NCBI RefSeq assembly: GCF_004362515.1
Contig: NZ_SNXU01000001.1
Span: forward strand, 5,642,001 to 5,706,000
Direction of reading: 5' to 3'
Source: Actinokineospora alba
GTDB taxonomy: Bacteria; Actinomycetota; Actinomycetes; Mycobacteriales; Pseudonocardiaceae
DNA length: 64,000 nucleotides
Shown one piece after another: positions 50,952 to 60,696 of the stretch. The first letter of the stretch is position 1. Each line of letters begins with the position of its first letter. Position numbers and translations under genes: made by a program. The notes below the pieces were generated by a model, which was given only the letters and a program-made list of their open reading frames with translations, was not told the origin of the DNA and did not search any database.

Positions 50952-53900
50952 AGCGAACCCTCCTCGAGGTCCTCGGCGCCGGACCCGTCGATCAACGCGC
51001 CCAGGCCCGCGACCGTCGGCGTGCGCATGACCTCGCGCATCGGCACGTCGACGCCGTGTTCGCCCCGCACCTCGGCGACGAAGCGGGTGGCGAGCAGGCT
51101 GTCGCCGCCGAGCCGGAAGAAGTTCTCGTCGCGGCCGACCGAGTCGAGCCCCAGCAGCTTCATCCACAGCTGGGCGACGAACTCCTCGGTCGTGCCGCGC
51201 GGCGGGTCGCCCACGTCACGCGGCCGGTCGACGGACTGTTCGAGCGCGGTGACGATCCGCCTGCGGTCGACTTTGCCGTTCGCGCTGAGCGGGAGCACCG
51301 GCAGGACCGCGAGGTGTGCTGGCACCATGTGCTCGGGCAGGCGGTCGGCGGCCCACCGGCGAAGGGCGTCCATGTCGACGCCGCGCGCCGACTCCGGCCG
51401 GTCCGCGGTGAGCAGGATCTCGCCGGTGCTCTCCGCGCGCAGCACCTGGATGTCGCCGAATCCGGCGTCAGCGAGGGCCTGGGTCCAGCGCTGCGGGCCG
51501 TGTAGCCAGCCCGTGGTGTGCGCGCCGTCGTCGAACCGGCCCGCTCGCGCCTCCAGCGGCAGCGCGGTGATCAGCGCCAGCGGCGTCGGGTGGGCGCGTT
51601 CGAGCAGGTAGAGCCTGCCGCCAGGGGCGAGCAGGACCGCCATCGTGGCCGCGGCCACGTCCGGGTCGGGCAGCCGGTGCAGCACGTTGTCGGCGACGAC
51701 GGCGGCGAAGGCGTGGACGTGCTGCTCGGCGATCGCATCGGGGCCCTGCACCGACACCCGCGTGCGGTGCCCCTGCTCGGCCAGCGTCATCTCGGCCCTG
51801 GCCAGCGCGGGCGCCGAGGAGCCGAACAGGGTGTACTCGACGGCGTCGGAGGCTAGTTCGGTGAGCACTCGCGCGGCGCCGTCGCCGCCCGCCACCGCCC
51901 ACTGCGCCACGGCGCCGGAGCGGCCGCGCAGGTCCGCGCCGATGGCCTTGCGGCAGTCGGCCGTCGCGGGCATCAGGTCGTTGAGCGCTTCCGGGGCCAG
52001 CACCGGGTCGTCGAGCAGGGCGGTGGCGTCGGCGCGGCCCGAGAGGATCCCGGTGAAGAGCGGCGCCGCCCACTCCAGGGCGGTCGCGACGGCCGCAAAC
52101 CGGGTGCCGACGGCGGATTCGCGCACCTGCTTGATCCACGCCTGGTCCGTGACCTCGGCCCACCGGGGCCCCGGCTCGCAGCCCGCGCCCGTGCGGCGCA
52201 CCACCGCACGCTGGGCGAGGTAGTCGAGCCAGATCTCCACGACAGGACGCTGTTGCGCGCAGATCGGCAGCGCGGCGGCCACCCCGTCGACCAGCGGCGC
52301 GACGACGTCGGCGAGCAGCGCCTCCACCAGCTGGTGCTCCAGTGGGTTCGCCTCGGCGTCCGCGGCGGGCGGCAGGAAATCGCCGCCCGCGGCGGCTGGG
52401 CGGTCGACGCCTTGCGGGCCGCGCTCCCCCGCCGTCGAACGCTCGGTCACGGCTGCGACGACCCCGCGGCCGCCCTCGGTGACCACCACCGCGACAGCCT
52501 GGGCCACCTCGGCGTCGGCCTGTAGGCACGCCTCGATCTCGCCGAGTTCCACCCGGAAGCCGTTGATCTTGACCTGGTGGTCGAGGCGGCCAAGGAACTC
52601 GAGGTTGCCGTCGGGCCAGTAGCGGCCGAGGTCGCCGGTGCGGTACCAGCGCTCGCCGTCGACGACCGGGAACCGCGCGGCGGTCAGCTCGGCGTCGCCT
52701 CGGTAGCCGAGCGCGACACCCGCGCCGCCGATCCACAACTCGCCGGGCACCCAGTCGGGGCAGTCGCGACCGCGGCCGTCCACGACGCGGAACTTCTGGT
52801 TCTTCAGCGGCTTGCCGTACGGGATCGACCGCCAGCCTTCCTCGACCGCGGCGACCTCGAACGAGTTCGACCAGATCGCGGCCTCGGTGGCACCGCCCGC
52901 GGCGACGAACCGGCACCGGCCGCCGGTCGCCTCGGCCAGCCGCGCGGGCAGGTCGAGCCCGATCCAGTCACCGGAGAGCAGTGCCACGCGCATCGACTCG
53001 GGCAGCGACTTGTCCTGCGCCGCGATCAGCACCATGTCGAGCAGCGCGGGAACGGTGTTCCAGATGGTCACCGAATGCCGGTGGCACAGCGCCAGCCATT
53101 CGGCGGCGTCGCGCCTACCGGTCTCGGAGACCAGCACGGCCGCGCCGCCCGCCGCGAGTGGGCCGAAGATGTCGTACACGGACAGGTCGAAGTCGAGGGC
53201 GGACACCGCCAGCACCCGGTCGTTCGCCTCGACCCCGAACCGCTCGTTGAGGTCCTCGACGGTGTTGACACTGGCGCGGTGGCTCAGCTCCACGCCCTTG
53301 GGCAGGCCGGTGGAGCCGGAGGTGAAGATCACGTACGCCAGATCGTCCGGCTCGGCGGGCACCGGAGCGCTCAGCGGCTCCTCGGTCAGCGCGGCCTCGA
53401 TCGTGAGCACCTCGACGCCGGGGTCGGCCGAGTTCAGCTGCCCGGTGCCGTCGAGGATCACCTTGGCGCCGCCCAACTCCAGGATGCGCGCGCGCCGCTC
53501 GGCGGGCTGGTCCATGCCGATCGGGAGGTACGCCGCACCCGCGGCGAGCACACCGAGGACCGCCGCGATCTGCTGGTCGCCCTTCGGCGCGACCACAGCG
53601 ACGGACGAGCCGCGGCCGACACCGCGCCGCGACAAGGCGCCCGCGACGGCCAGCGCCCGCCGAGCCAGTTCGTCGTGCGCCAGCGACTCGTCCTCACCCC
53701 ACAGCAACGCGGGCAGGCCCGCCCGCGCGGCGGCGTGCTTGAAGAACGCGGTGTGCAGCAGGTTGTCGGTCAGCTCGCGGGTGTCGGAATTGACCTTGGC
53801 GCGCACCGCACGCTGCGCGGCGGGCAGTTGGAGTTCCGGCCAGGTGTCCCACCGGCCGACCAGCAGCGAACGCACGAGCGCCTCGTAGGCCGCGATCATC

Positions 53901-55444
53901 GTGTCGAGCACGCCCGCGGGGAAGAGTTCCTCGACCGCGTCCCACACCAGGCGCACGTTGTTGTCGCAGGTGCGGTAGATCTGCTGGTCGAGCCAGATCT
54001 GCGGGGTCTGCGAGATCATCCACGAGACATCGCCGAAGCGGTTGGCCCACTCGTCGGGGATCAGCGGGGCCGACAGGTCGTAGGAGAACACGACCGGTGC
54101 GGTGCGGGGCGCGTCGACGTCGGCGCGGGCCAGGTCGCGCAGCACGTCGACACCGGTGTAGGCGGCGTGCCCGATGTCGGTGTGCAACTGCCGCTGCAGG
54201 ACCCGCGCGCAGTCGGCGAAGCTGTCGCCCGCCAGGTCGACCTCCACCAGCACCAGCCCGGAGAAGTCGCCGATCAGGCTGCCGATCTCCGGGTGCGCGG
54301 CGAGGTCGCGGTCGAACAGCGGCAGGCTGAGCAGGAAGTGCTCGTCCCCGCTCCACCGGGACAGGATCAGCGAGTACGCGGTGGCCAGCACCGCGGCCGG
54401 GGTCAGGCCCGCCTCGCCGCAGCGGCGCTCGAGCGCGACCCACTCCTCCGCGCTCAACTCCCAGTGCCTGCGGACGAATTTGTGCTTGGTGACGGTCTCC
54501 GGGTCGACCGCGAGCGGCAGCTTCGGACCGCCGGGCAGCGTCGGCACGCGCCGCTGCCAGTACGGGCGCGCCCGCTCGCGGTCGGACTCGCGGACCGCGG
54601 CCTGGTCGGCCTGGTACTGGCCGAAGGTGTAGGTGAGCTCGGGCAGGCCGTGGGGGTCGTCGTACAACGCGACCAGCTCGACCAGGATCACCCGGAAGCT
54701 GGCCAGGTCGGCGGCGACGAGGTCGATGTTGAGGTGCAGCCGGTCGACCCCGCCGGGCAGCCGCGACAGCGAGACGTCGATGACCTCGCCCTGGTCGACG
54801 TGCAGCCACCGGTGGGAAAGCTTGTCGCGCAACGCGAGCGCGGACGCCTCGGCGCGATCGGGGGTCTGGTCGCGCCAGTCGTTGACGGTCAGACCCGGCC
54901 ACGGCGACTCGGGCAGGACGTGGTGCATCGCGTCCTCGCTGAACCGCGCCCGCAGCATTGGGTGGCGCTCGATGAGCGCCCGCACGGCGGCCTCCAGGCG
55001 CTGGGGCTCCAGCTCCGGCACGTCGAACTCGAGGTAGTTGTGGCAGCCGATCCCGCCGAGCGCCTGGTGGTCGGCGCGGCCGAACAAGTAGGCCTGCTGC
55101 ACCGGAGTCAGCGGGAACGTGCTCAGCGGAGCGCTCGCGACGGCGGGTTCGGCGGGCTCGGGTTCGGGCGCTGCGGATTCGGTGGTGATCGCGAACTCGG
55201 CCCAAGCCGACAGCCGGGGGTCGGCGGACAGCCGCGCGAAGGTGACCTCGGAGCCCGCGCCGTTGAGCCGCTGGGTCAGCCGCATCAGGTCCATCGACTG
55301 CAGACCGAGTTCGAAGAGGTTGGTCTCGTCGTCCTCCGGGGTCAGCTCGATGCCGAGGACACCGGACACCGTCTCGCGCAGTGCGTCGAGATCAGTCGCG
55401 GCGCTCATGCCCGCCGATCCCGTTTCGTGGTTCTCCGGTGACAT
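50948..55444 (-). CDS. NRPS1: ArCP, Cy, A(Cys) with embedded degenerate methyltransferase, T (PchE-like)
   Basis: 1498 residues from the ATG at 55444 (GGGAG about 9 nt upstream); an ATG at 55408 is the alternative. N-terminal aryl carrier domain with Ser50 (FELGLQSMDL). Cy domain ~105-545 has D-LVAA-D-LAS. A domain: cysteine-like code D-L-Y-N-L-S-A-I-W-K (A at the sixth variable site instead of L). Residues ~1010-1345 insert a methyltransferase-like domain between A8 and the final A10 lysine (K1391 of SANGKVDRR), but its SAM loop is degenerate (WAVAGGDG rather than EIGAGTG), as in PchE, where it epimerises the thiazoline. T domain Ser1449. It makes the first aryl-thiazoline. Confidence 0.95.
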   Translation of the reverse strand: MSPENHETGSAGMSAATDLDALRETVSGVLGIELTPEDDETNLFELGLQSMDLMRLTQRLNGAGSEVTFARLSADPRLSAWAEFAITTESAAPEPEPAEPAVASAPLSTFPLTPVQQAYLFGRADHQALGGIGCHNYLEFDVPELEPQRLEAAVRALIERHPMLRARFSEDAMHHVLPESPWPGLTVNDWRDQTPDRAEASALALRDKLSHRWLHVDQGEVIDVSLSRLPGGVDRLHLNIDLVAADLASFRVILVELVALYDDPHGLPELTYTFGQYQADQAAVRESDRERARPYWQRRVPTLPGGPKLPLAVDPETVTKHKFVRRHWELSAEEWVALERRCGEAGLTPAAVLATAYSLILSRWSGDEHFLLSLPLFDRDLAAHPEIGSLIGDFSGLVLVEVDLAGDSFADCARVLQRQLHTDIGHAAYTGVDVLRDLARADVDAPRTAPVVFSYDLSAPLIPDEWANRFGDVSWMISQTPQIWLDQQIYRTCDNNVRLVWDAVEELFPAGVLDTMIAAYEALVRSLLVGRWDTWPELQLPAAQRAVRAKVNSDTRELTDNLLHTAFFKHAAARAGLPALLWGEDESLAHDELARRALAVAGALSRRGVGRGSSVAVVAPKGDQQIAAVLGVLAAGAAYLPIGMDQPAERRARILELGGAKVILDGTGQLNSADPGVEVLTIEAALTEEPLSAPVPAEPDDLAYVIFTSGSTGLPKGVELSHRASVNTVEDLNERFGVEANDRVLAVSALDFDLSVYDIFGPLAAGGAAVLVSETGRRDAAEWLALCHRHSVTIWNTVPALLDMVLIAAQDKSLPESMRVALLSGDWIGLDLPARLAEATGGRCRFVAAGGATEAAIWSNSFEVAAVEEGWRSIPYGKPLKNQKFRVVDGRGRDCPDWVPGELWIGGAGVALGYRGDAELTAARFPVVDGERWYRTGDLGRYWPDGNLEFLGRLDHQVKINGFRVELGEIEACLQADAEVAQAVAVVVTEGGRGVVAAVTERSTAGERGPQGVDRPAAAGGDFLPPAADAEANPLEHQLVEALLADVVAPLVDGVAAALPICAQQRPVVEIWLDYLAQRAVVRRTGAGCEPGPRWAEVTDQAWIKQVRESAVGTRFAAVATALEWAAPLFTGILSGRADATALLDDPVLAPEALNDLMPATADCRKAIGADLRGRSGAVAQWAVAGGDGAARVLTELASDAVEYTLFGSSAPALARAEMTLAEQGHRTRVSVQGPDAIAEQHVHAFAAVVADNVLHRLPDPDVAAATMAVLLAPGGRLYLLERAHPTPLALITALPLEARAGRFDDGAHTTGWLHGPQRWTQALADAGFGDIQVLRAESTGEILLTADRPESARGVDMDALRRWAADRLPEHMVPAHLAVLPVLPLSANGKVDRRRIVTALEQSVDRPRDVGDPPRGTTEEFVAQLWMKLLGLDSVGRDENFFRLGGDSLLATRFVAEVRGEHGVDVPMREVMRTPTVAGLGALIDGSGAEDLEEGSL

Positions 55445-56408
55445 TTCCGAGCTCCCTTGCGCGCTGTCCATCGATGACCCTGCGGTGAACGTCTGTTGTG
55501 GACCCCTGAGGCTCCTCGAGGTCGTGCGGGGCGTGCCGCTTCGCCCCGCGCCCCAGGAGCTCGGCGGTCGCGTCGCCGAGCGCCGTGCCCGGCCGACCGA
55601 GGTCGTAGGCCAGGTCGAAGTGGTTGCGCGACGGGGCGACCAGCTCGGTGACGTCGCCACCGAGCGCACGCACGGCCTCGACGAACTCCCGCTGCTGTCT
55701 GCCGAATTCCTCGGTCTCGCTCTCCCCGCGCGCCACCACGAGCGGCGGCAGCGCCGGACCGAGGTGGTGCATCGGGCTGCACGCGCGCGCGGTGGCGGTG
55801 TCCAGTCCGAGTGGCGCGTTGACGTAGGTGCGCGACACCGGTTCGAGGTCGTACACCCCGCTGAGCAGGATCGCGCCCGACACCGCGTCCACGGCCCGCG
55901 TCCCGGTCCGCGCCCAGCCCGCCTCGTCGAGCAGCGCCATGGCGATCAGGTGCGCACCCGCCGAGCAGCCCGCCAGGTACACCGATCCGGGCTTGCCGGG
56001 CAGCTCATCGAGGTTGGCGCAGATCCAGCGGATGCCGTCCGCCGCCATGGCGATGATCTCGGGCAGGGTGTACGCCGGGGCCAGGCCGTACCCGAGCGCC
56101 GCGACCGACACCCCGGCGGGCACCAGGTCGGGCGCCATGAACGCCGACTCGCTCCGGCTGACCTCCTGCCAGTACCCGCCGTGGACGAACACCAGCAGCG
56201 GCCCACCCGGCTCCGTGGCGGGGAACAGGTCGAACAGCTCTTCCGGCCTCTGTCCATATCGGACACCGACCTCGACGTCGAGCCGCTCCCGCGCCGCGGC
56301 GCTCCGCCGCGCGTACTCGGTCATGTACGCGGTGACGTCGGGGACGCACGAGCTCGGCGAGTACTGGACGTCCAGGGTTTCCTGGTCGTACGAAAGGTAG
56401 ATCGTCAC
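55392..56408 (-). CDS. Arylformamidase (kynurenine formamidase-like alpha/beta hydrolase)
   Basis: 338 residues from the GTG at 56408, which has GGAAGG 7 nt upstream. Oxyanion motif H-G-G-Y-W, nucleophile G-C-S-A-G-A-H, and His in 'SRNHFDLAYDL' match eukaryotic-type and bacterial arylformamidases, which cleave N-formylkynurenine to kynurenine and formate. The last ~45 residues exceed the family norm and overlap the 5' end of NRPS1 by 53 nt. It follows the halogenase in the same strand and directly complements the tryptophan dioxygenase. Confidence 0.88.
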   Translation of the reverse strand: MTIYLSYDQETLDVQYSPSSCVPDVTAYMTEYARRSAAARERLDVEVGVRYGQRPEELFDLFPATEPGGPLLVFVHGGYWQEVSRSESAFMAPDLVPAGVSVAALGYGLAPAYTLPEIIAMAADGIRWICANLDELPGKPGSVYLAGCSAGAHLIAMALLDEAGWARTGTRAVDAVSGAILLSGVYDLEPVSRTYVNAPLGLDTATARACSPMHHLGPALPPLVVARGESETEEFGRQQREFVEAVRALGGDVTELVAPSRNHFDLAYDLGRPGTALGDATAELLGRGAKRHAPHDLEEPQGSTTDVHRRVIDGQRARELGNVTGEPRNGIGGHERRD

Positions 56409-56486
56409 GTGACCTTCCATCGGCCGGTCGTGGGCCGGGGGCCGGATCCGGCGGCTGCGATCCGGCCCCGGCGAACACACGCGGGG

Positions 56487-58094
56487 CTACTTGGCGTTGG
56501 CGCGCATGGCGGCGAAGAACTCGTTCTGGCTCGGCAGTTCCTGAACCAGCTTGTCCGCCTTGAGCCGAATGCGGTCGAACTCGACCTGCGCGGCGGTCGG
56601 GTCGGCCAGGTCCAGCGCCGGAGAGTGCTTGACCTCGATGCCGCCCGCGCCGAGCAGGATGCAGTTGTAGGAGTATGGCGGCAGACCGTGGTAGTACGGG
56701 TAGACCGACTCCGAGTCCGGCACCTTGTGCTTCCAGATCTCGATGCGCTCGGCGAGCGCGTCCGGGATCTTGCGGGTCTTGGTGTCCTTCCAGTACTGGT
56801 TGTCGGCCCGCTTCGCGCCGACGTAGTGCAGACACAGGAACTCGCGGACACCCTCCATCACGTGCTCGATCGAGCGGTTGAACGCGTCGCGGCGCACGTC
56901 GTCGTCGCGACCGCCCGGGAAGTACCGGACGATCTGCTCGATGGCGTGGTGGATGAAGAAGATGCCGGTCGACTCCAGGGGCTCGACGAAGCCCGCGGCC
57001 AGGCCGATCCCGACGACGTTCTTCACCCAGGAGCGCTCACTGCGGCCGATGCGCATCTTGATGTGGTTGGCCGGGATGTCCGCGGCCTCGGGGCCGACGA
57101 ACTCGCGCAGGGTCTTCTCGGCGTCCTCGGCCGAGAGGTACTCGTCGGCGTAGACGTAGCCGGTGCCGATGCGGCTGATCAGCGGGATCGTCCAGATCCA
57201 GCCCGCGTCCTGGGCGGTCGCAGTGGTGCACGGGCGGATCGCCTTGCGCTCCATGTCCATCGGGACCTGCAGGGCGACCGCGCTGTTGTTGGGCAGGGTG
57301 TCCTGGAAGGACACGAACGGCTCGCCGAGGGCCTGCTTCAGCAGCAGCGCGCGGAAGCCGGTGCAGTCGATGTAGAGGTCGCCGGACAGCCGCCCGTTCT
57401 CGGCGGTGTCCACGTGCGAGACGAAGCCCTGCTCGTCGAGCGCGACATCGACGACGTTGTCGGTGATGTGCTTGACGCCGCGGTCGGTGCCGTACTTCGT
57501 CAAGAACTTCGCCAGCAGGTGGGCCTCGAAGTGGTACGCGTACGGGAACTGCGCGCCCTGGTACTCGGCGATGTTCGACCGCGCCGACTGGCCGCCGCCG
57601 ACATTCTCGAACACGCCCTGGGCCAGCGGCGTGCCGTCCGCGTAGCGGGGTGAGCGCTCGGCGTCGCACAGCGCGGCCATGACGAAGCAGTCGCGGTCGA
57701 ACCGGCTCGACTGCGGCATCCGCAGCCACCAGTCGCTCAACGGGAAGCCGTCGACCGACCCGAGCTGCTCGAACGGGTGGTAGAAGTGGTGACCGGGTTC
57801 GCGCCAGTCCTCGAACCGCACCCCGAGCTTGTAGGTGGCGTTGCAGGCGGGCATCCAGTCCGACTCCTCCAGCCGGAGGAACTCGAAGAAGTGCCGGATG
57901 TCGCTGAAGGTCGCCTCACCGACCCCGATGGAGCCGATGTGGGCCGACTCCACGACGGTGACGTCGATCCGGTCGCCGAAGGCGGCCTTGAGGTAGGCGG
58001 CGGTCATCCAGCCTGCCGTGCCGCCACCGACGATGACGACGCTCTTGGTCTTGCCCGGGTCGGTCAGGTTGGCGGCAGCGCCACTTTTCGTCAT
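56487..58094 (-). CDS. Flavin-dependent tryptophan halogenase, PyrH-like (Trp-5 type likely)
   Basis: 535 residues from the ATG at 58094 with AAGGAG 12 nt upstream. FAD loop G23-GGTAGW; catalytic Lys89 in CNATYKLGVRF; the halogenase motif GWIWTIPL; and the FVEPLESTGIFF segment with the catalytic Glu. From memory the sequence tracks PyrH (tryptophan 5-halogenase), including 'FYHPFEQL..VDGF..WW', rather than RebH/PrnA (7-type), so 5-chlorotryptophan is the best guess. FADH2 would come from the flavin reductase at 63617. It is followed by the arylformamidase and preceded by the tryptophan dioxygenase in the same strand. Confidence 0.95.
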   Translation of the reverse strand: MTKSGAAANLTDPGKTKSVVIVGGGTAGWMTAAYLKAAFGDRIDVTVVESAHIGSIGVGEATFSDIRHFFEFLRLEESDWMPACNATYKLGVRFEDWREPGHHFYHPFEQLGSVDGFPLSDWWLRMPQSSRFDRDCFVMAALCDAERSPRYADGTPLAQGVFENVGGGQSARSNIAEYQGAQFPYAYHFEAHLLAKFLTKYGTDRGVKHITDNVVDVALDEQGFVSHVDTAENGRLSGDLYIDCTGFRALLLKQALGEPFVSFQDTLPNNSAVALQVPMDMERKAIRPCTTATAQDAGWIWTIPLISRIGTGYVYADEYLSAEDAEKTLREFVGPEAADIPANHIKMRIGRSERSWVKNVVGIGLAAGFVEPLESTGIFFIHHAIEQIVRYFPGGRDDDVRRDAFNRSIEHVMEGVREFLCLHYVGAKRADNQYWKDTKTRKIPDALAERIEIWKHKVPDSESVYPYYHGLPPYSYNCILLGAGGIEVKHSPALDLADPTAAQVEFDRIRLKADKLVQELPSQNEFFAAMRANAK

Positions 58095-58164
58095 TGCTGC
58101 GTTTCTCCTTAAACAGGTGCTCGCTTGGTGTGTTTGGTGAGCGCTTGGTGTGTGGTGAGGCGAG

Positions 58165-58923
58165 TCAGGCCCAGCCGCCGTCGCCCCGCACCGGGTCCTC
58201 GCCATCGCCGCTCTCGTGCTGCGGGAAGACCTCGGGGAACAACGTTCGTCTGGTCGATCGCCACAGGTACGCGGCGCCCGATGAGCCTGCCGTGCCCTGC
58301 GCACCGCCAAGGAGCTTTTCCGCCAGCTCGGCGTGCAGCGCCCGCCACGCCCGCACCGAGTCGTCGAGGTTCGACAACGCGGTGTGCACCCGCTCGACGA
58401 GGAAACCGGGTTCCACCGCGTCGGCGCCCACCCGCGCCCGGTACTCGACGAAGGCGCCGCCCAGGGACTTCTCATCCAGCCGCGCCACCAGCCTGGCCCG
58501 CTCACCGTCGTTGAGCCCCGAGATGTTCAGGAAACGGGGATCCCTTGCGCCGCAGAGGAATTCGATCTCGCGGTACTGGGCGGACTGGAATCCGCTGGAG
58601 GTCCCGAGCGTCGCCCGGATCTCGTCGAAGGACTGCGGGGTCAGGGTCATCAGCACGGCGAAGTGCTCGGCGACGACCCGCATCAGGTGGGGCAGCCGGT
58701 CGAGCAGCGCGACCGCGACGAGCCCGTCGTCGCGGGTGAGCGCGTCGCGTGCCTGCTCGAGGTGGCGCAGCACCACGGCGAACCAGATCTCACAGGACTG
58801 GTGCGCCGCGAAGAACAGCGTGCGGTCCGGCGTGTCGTGCACGCAGGCCAGTTCGAGGAACTCGTCGAGGTGGAGGATTTCCCCGTAGGCCGGAAGATGG
58901 CCTGTGGGTACCGGCTTGGTCAT
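58165..58923 (-). CDS. Tryptophan 2,3-dioxygenase
   Basis: 252 residues. Substrate-site His41 in AAHQSCEIWF; the family motif GTSSGFQSAQYREIEF; and the C-terminal 'ALHAELAEKLLGGAQGTAGSSGAAYLWRS', which contains the axial heme His and the GTGGSSG-like loop (here GTAGSSG). It opens the indole ring of (chloro)tryptophan to N-formylkynurenine. It lies 44 bp after the AMP ligase and 70 bp before the halogenase on one strand. It is shorter than typical (about 280), mainly at the N-terminus. Confidence 0.93.
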   Translation of the reverse strand: MTKPVPTGHLPAYGEILHLDEFLELACVHDTPDRTLFFAAHQSCEIWFAVVLRHLEQARDALTRDDGLVAVALLDRLPHLMRVVAEHFAVLMTLTPQSFDEIRATLGTSSGFQSAQYREIEFLCGARDPRFLNISGLNDGERARLVARLDEKSLGGAFVEYRARVGADAVEPGFLVERVHTALSNLDDSVRAWRALHAELAEKLLGGAQGTAGSSGAAYLWRSTRRTLFPEVFPQHESGDGEDPVRGDGGWA

Positions 58924-58967
58924 CGCGTAAGTCCCTTCTCACCAGCCGTCGCGGCACGGATGGGCGC

Positions 58968-60590
58968 TCAGCTGCCCTGCGGCTGCGTCAGGCTCGAGCG
59001 CAGCGCGTTCTTGTCGACCTTTCCGACCGGTGTGCGCGGGAGATCGGGCATGATGATCAACTCGTCCGGCAGCTTGTACGACGCTAGGCCGCGTCCGCGG
59101 ATGTGCTCCCGGATCGTCCGCAGCGTCGGCGGCGGGCCGGTGTCGGCGTCGACGGCGAGCACCACGAAGACGCAGAGGCGCTCGTCGCGCCGCTCGTCGG
59201 GGACGCCGACCACGGCGGTGTCGCGGATCTGGGAGTGGGTCAGCACGTGGCTCTCCACTTCCTCGGCGGAGACCTTCTCCCCGAGGTGGTGGATGATGTC
59301 CTTGAGCCTGCCCTCGATGACGAGGTTGCCGTCGTCGGTCAGCTTGGCCAGGTCACCCGAGCGGTAGAAGCCATCCGGGGTGAACGAACGGCGGTTGACC
59401 TCGGGCGCGGCGAAGTAGCCGCGGATCGTGTACGGGCCGCGGGTCAGCAGCTCCCCGGTCACACCCGTGGGGACGTCGTTGCCCTCGGCGTCGACGACGC
59501 GGATCTCGTCGTCGGGGCAGATCGGCCTGCCCTCACAGGTGTAGACCAGCTCGATCGGGTCGCTGAGGCGGGTGGAGGTGATCAGGCCCTCGCCGATGCC
59601 GTAGACGTTCATCAGCCGGCAGCCCAGGCTCGTGCGGACCCGCTGGACCGCTGTGGCGCTGAACTTCGAGCTGCCGACCTGGATCACCATCGCGGTCATG
59701 TCGACAGGCATGGTCTGGGCGGCTTCAGCCCACAGCAGCGCCAAAGCGGGCACCAGCGCGGTGTGGGTGACGCCCTCGTTCGTGATCAGCGGGAACACCA
59801 GCTCCGGGCTGGGATTGCCCGCGAGCACGGCCTTCCCGCCGACAACCAGCGCGCCGAGCGCACCAGGGCAGCCGAGCGCGGCGTTGTGCGGGACGGGGTT
59901 CGCGGCGAGGTAGACGCTGTCCTCGGTGAACTCGACCACCGCCGCGCAGGCGAACATGTTGTAGGCGTAGTCGTCGTGGGTCCTGGGGATCAGCTTCGGC
60001 ACGCCGGTGGTCCCGCCCGACAGCAGCAGCAGCGCCACTTCGGCGGCGTCGACCGGCGGCAGGTCATTGAGTTCGGACTTGGCCAGGTCGGCGAGGGCGG
60101 TGAACTCGGCGGCGTCACCGACGATCACGACGTGCTTGAGCTGCGGCGCGTCGGCCTGGACCTCGCGGGCCAGCGCGCGAAAGTCAAAGCCCTGAAACCG
60201 GTCGGGGCCGACGTAGCCCACGGCGCCCGAGGCGATCGCGAGCTGGGTGATCTCGTCGCGGCGGTGGCCGGGCAGGGCCATCACGGGAATCGCGCCGAGC
60301 CGGAACAGACCGACCATCGTGGTGAGGAACTCGATGACATTGGGCAGGTGCAGCATGACCCGGTCGCCCGGGCCCACGCCGAGCCCGGCCAGGCCGGCGG
60401 CGATCCGGTCGGCCTCGTCGAGGAGCTGGGTGTAGGTGACCCGACGGGTCGCGTCGACCGCGGCGATCTTGTCAGGATGGCGTTGGGCGCTCTCGGCGAC
60501 GAGCTGCCCGATGGCGACGCCCTTCCAGTAGCCCGCGCCGCGGTAGCGCTCGGCGAGATCGGGTGGCCACGGCACGAACCCGTCCAGCAT
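58968..60590 (-). CDS. Aryl-acid AMP ligase (DhbE/PchD family) with unusual binding pocket
   Basis: 540 residues from the ATG at 60590 with GAGGAGG 5 nt upstream. Core motifs: LLLSGGTTGVPKLIPRTHDDY, 'YRSGDLAKLTDDGNLVIEGRLKDII' and RTPVGKVDK at the C-terminus, matching DHB/salicylate-AMP ligases. At the substrate loop the common H-N-Y-P-L-S-S-P-G is H-N-A-A-L-G-C-P-G, so the aromatic Tyr is Ala and the small serines change. The loop near 'IQVGSSKFSA' and 'NVYGIGEGLITSTRL' also differ from the benzoate type. A larger pocket for a bicyclic acid (quinaldic or kynurenic type) is consistent. It loads the ArCP of NRPS1. Confidence 0.92.
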   Translation of the reverse strand: MLDGFVPWPPDLAERYRGAGYWKGVAIGQLVAESAQRHPDKIAAVDATRRVTYTQLLDEADRIAAGLAGLGVGPGDRVMLHLPNVIEFLTTMVGLFRLGAIPVMALPGHRRDEITQLAIASGAVGYVGPDRFQGFDFRALAREVQADAPQLKHVVIVGDAAEFTALADLAKSELNDLPPVDAAEVALLLLSGGTTGVPKLIPRTHDDYAYNMFACAAVVEFTEDSVYLAANPVPHNAALGCPGALGALVVGGKAVLAGNPSPELVFPLITNEGVTHTALVPALALLWAEAAQTMPVDMTAMVIQVGSSKFSATAVQRVRTSLGCRLMNVYGIGEGLITSTRLSDPIELVYTCEGRPICPDDEIRVVDAEGNDVPTGVTGELLTRGPYTIRGYFAAPEVNRRSFTPDGFYRSGDLAKLTDDGNLVIEGRLKDIIHHLGEKVSAEEVESHVLTHSQIRDTAVVGVPDERRDERLCVFVVLAVDADTGPPPTLRTIREHIRGRGLASYKLPDELIIMPDLPRTPVGKVDKNALRSSLTQPQGS

Positions 60591-60696
60591 GTGTCCTCCT
60601 CGGTTGCGACACCCCCAGACTCGGTCAGACCGCCCCGAGGCCGCACCGAGCCCCGACAGAGCTTTGAAAGTTTGCGGCGAGTGGCCCAGGGCCGTC

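Noticed and set aside
46530..51611. Very long open frame on the plus strand opposite the NRPS genes (also 52577-55441 and 562-3966)
   Set aside because: Arg/Gly/Pro/Val-rich translations without domains, antiparallel to clear NRPS domains: the normal shadow of high-GC coding DNA.
51400..52410. Active N-methyltransferase in NRPS1
   Set aside because: SAM loop lost; better matched to the PchE epimerase-like insert.
56487..58094. Phenol or pyrrole halogenase instead of tryptophan halogenase
   Set aside because: Tryptophan-halogenase lysine segment, WxWxIP motif and close resemblance to PyrH, plus tryptophan dioxygenase and arylformamidase alongside.
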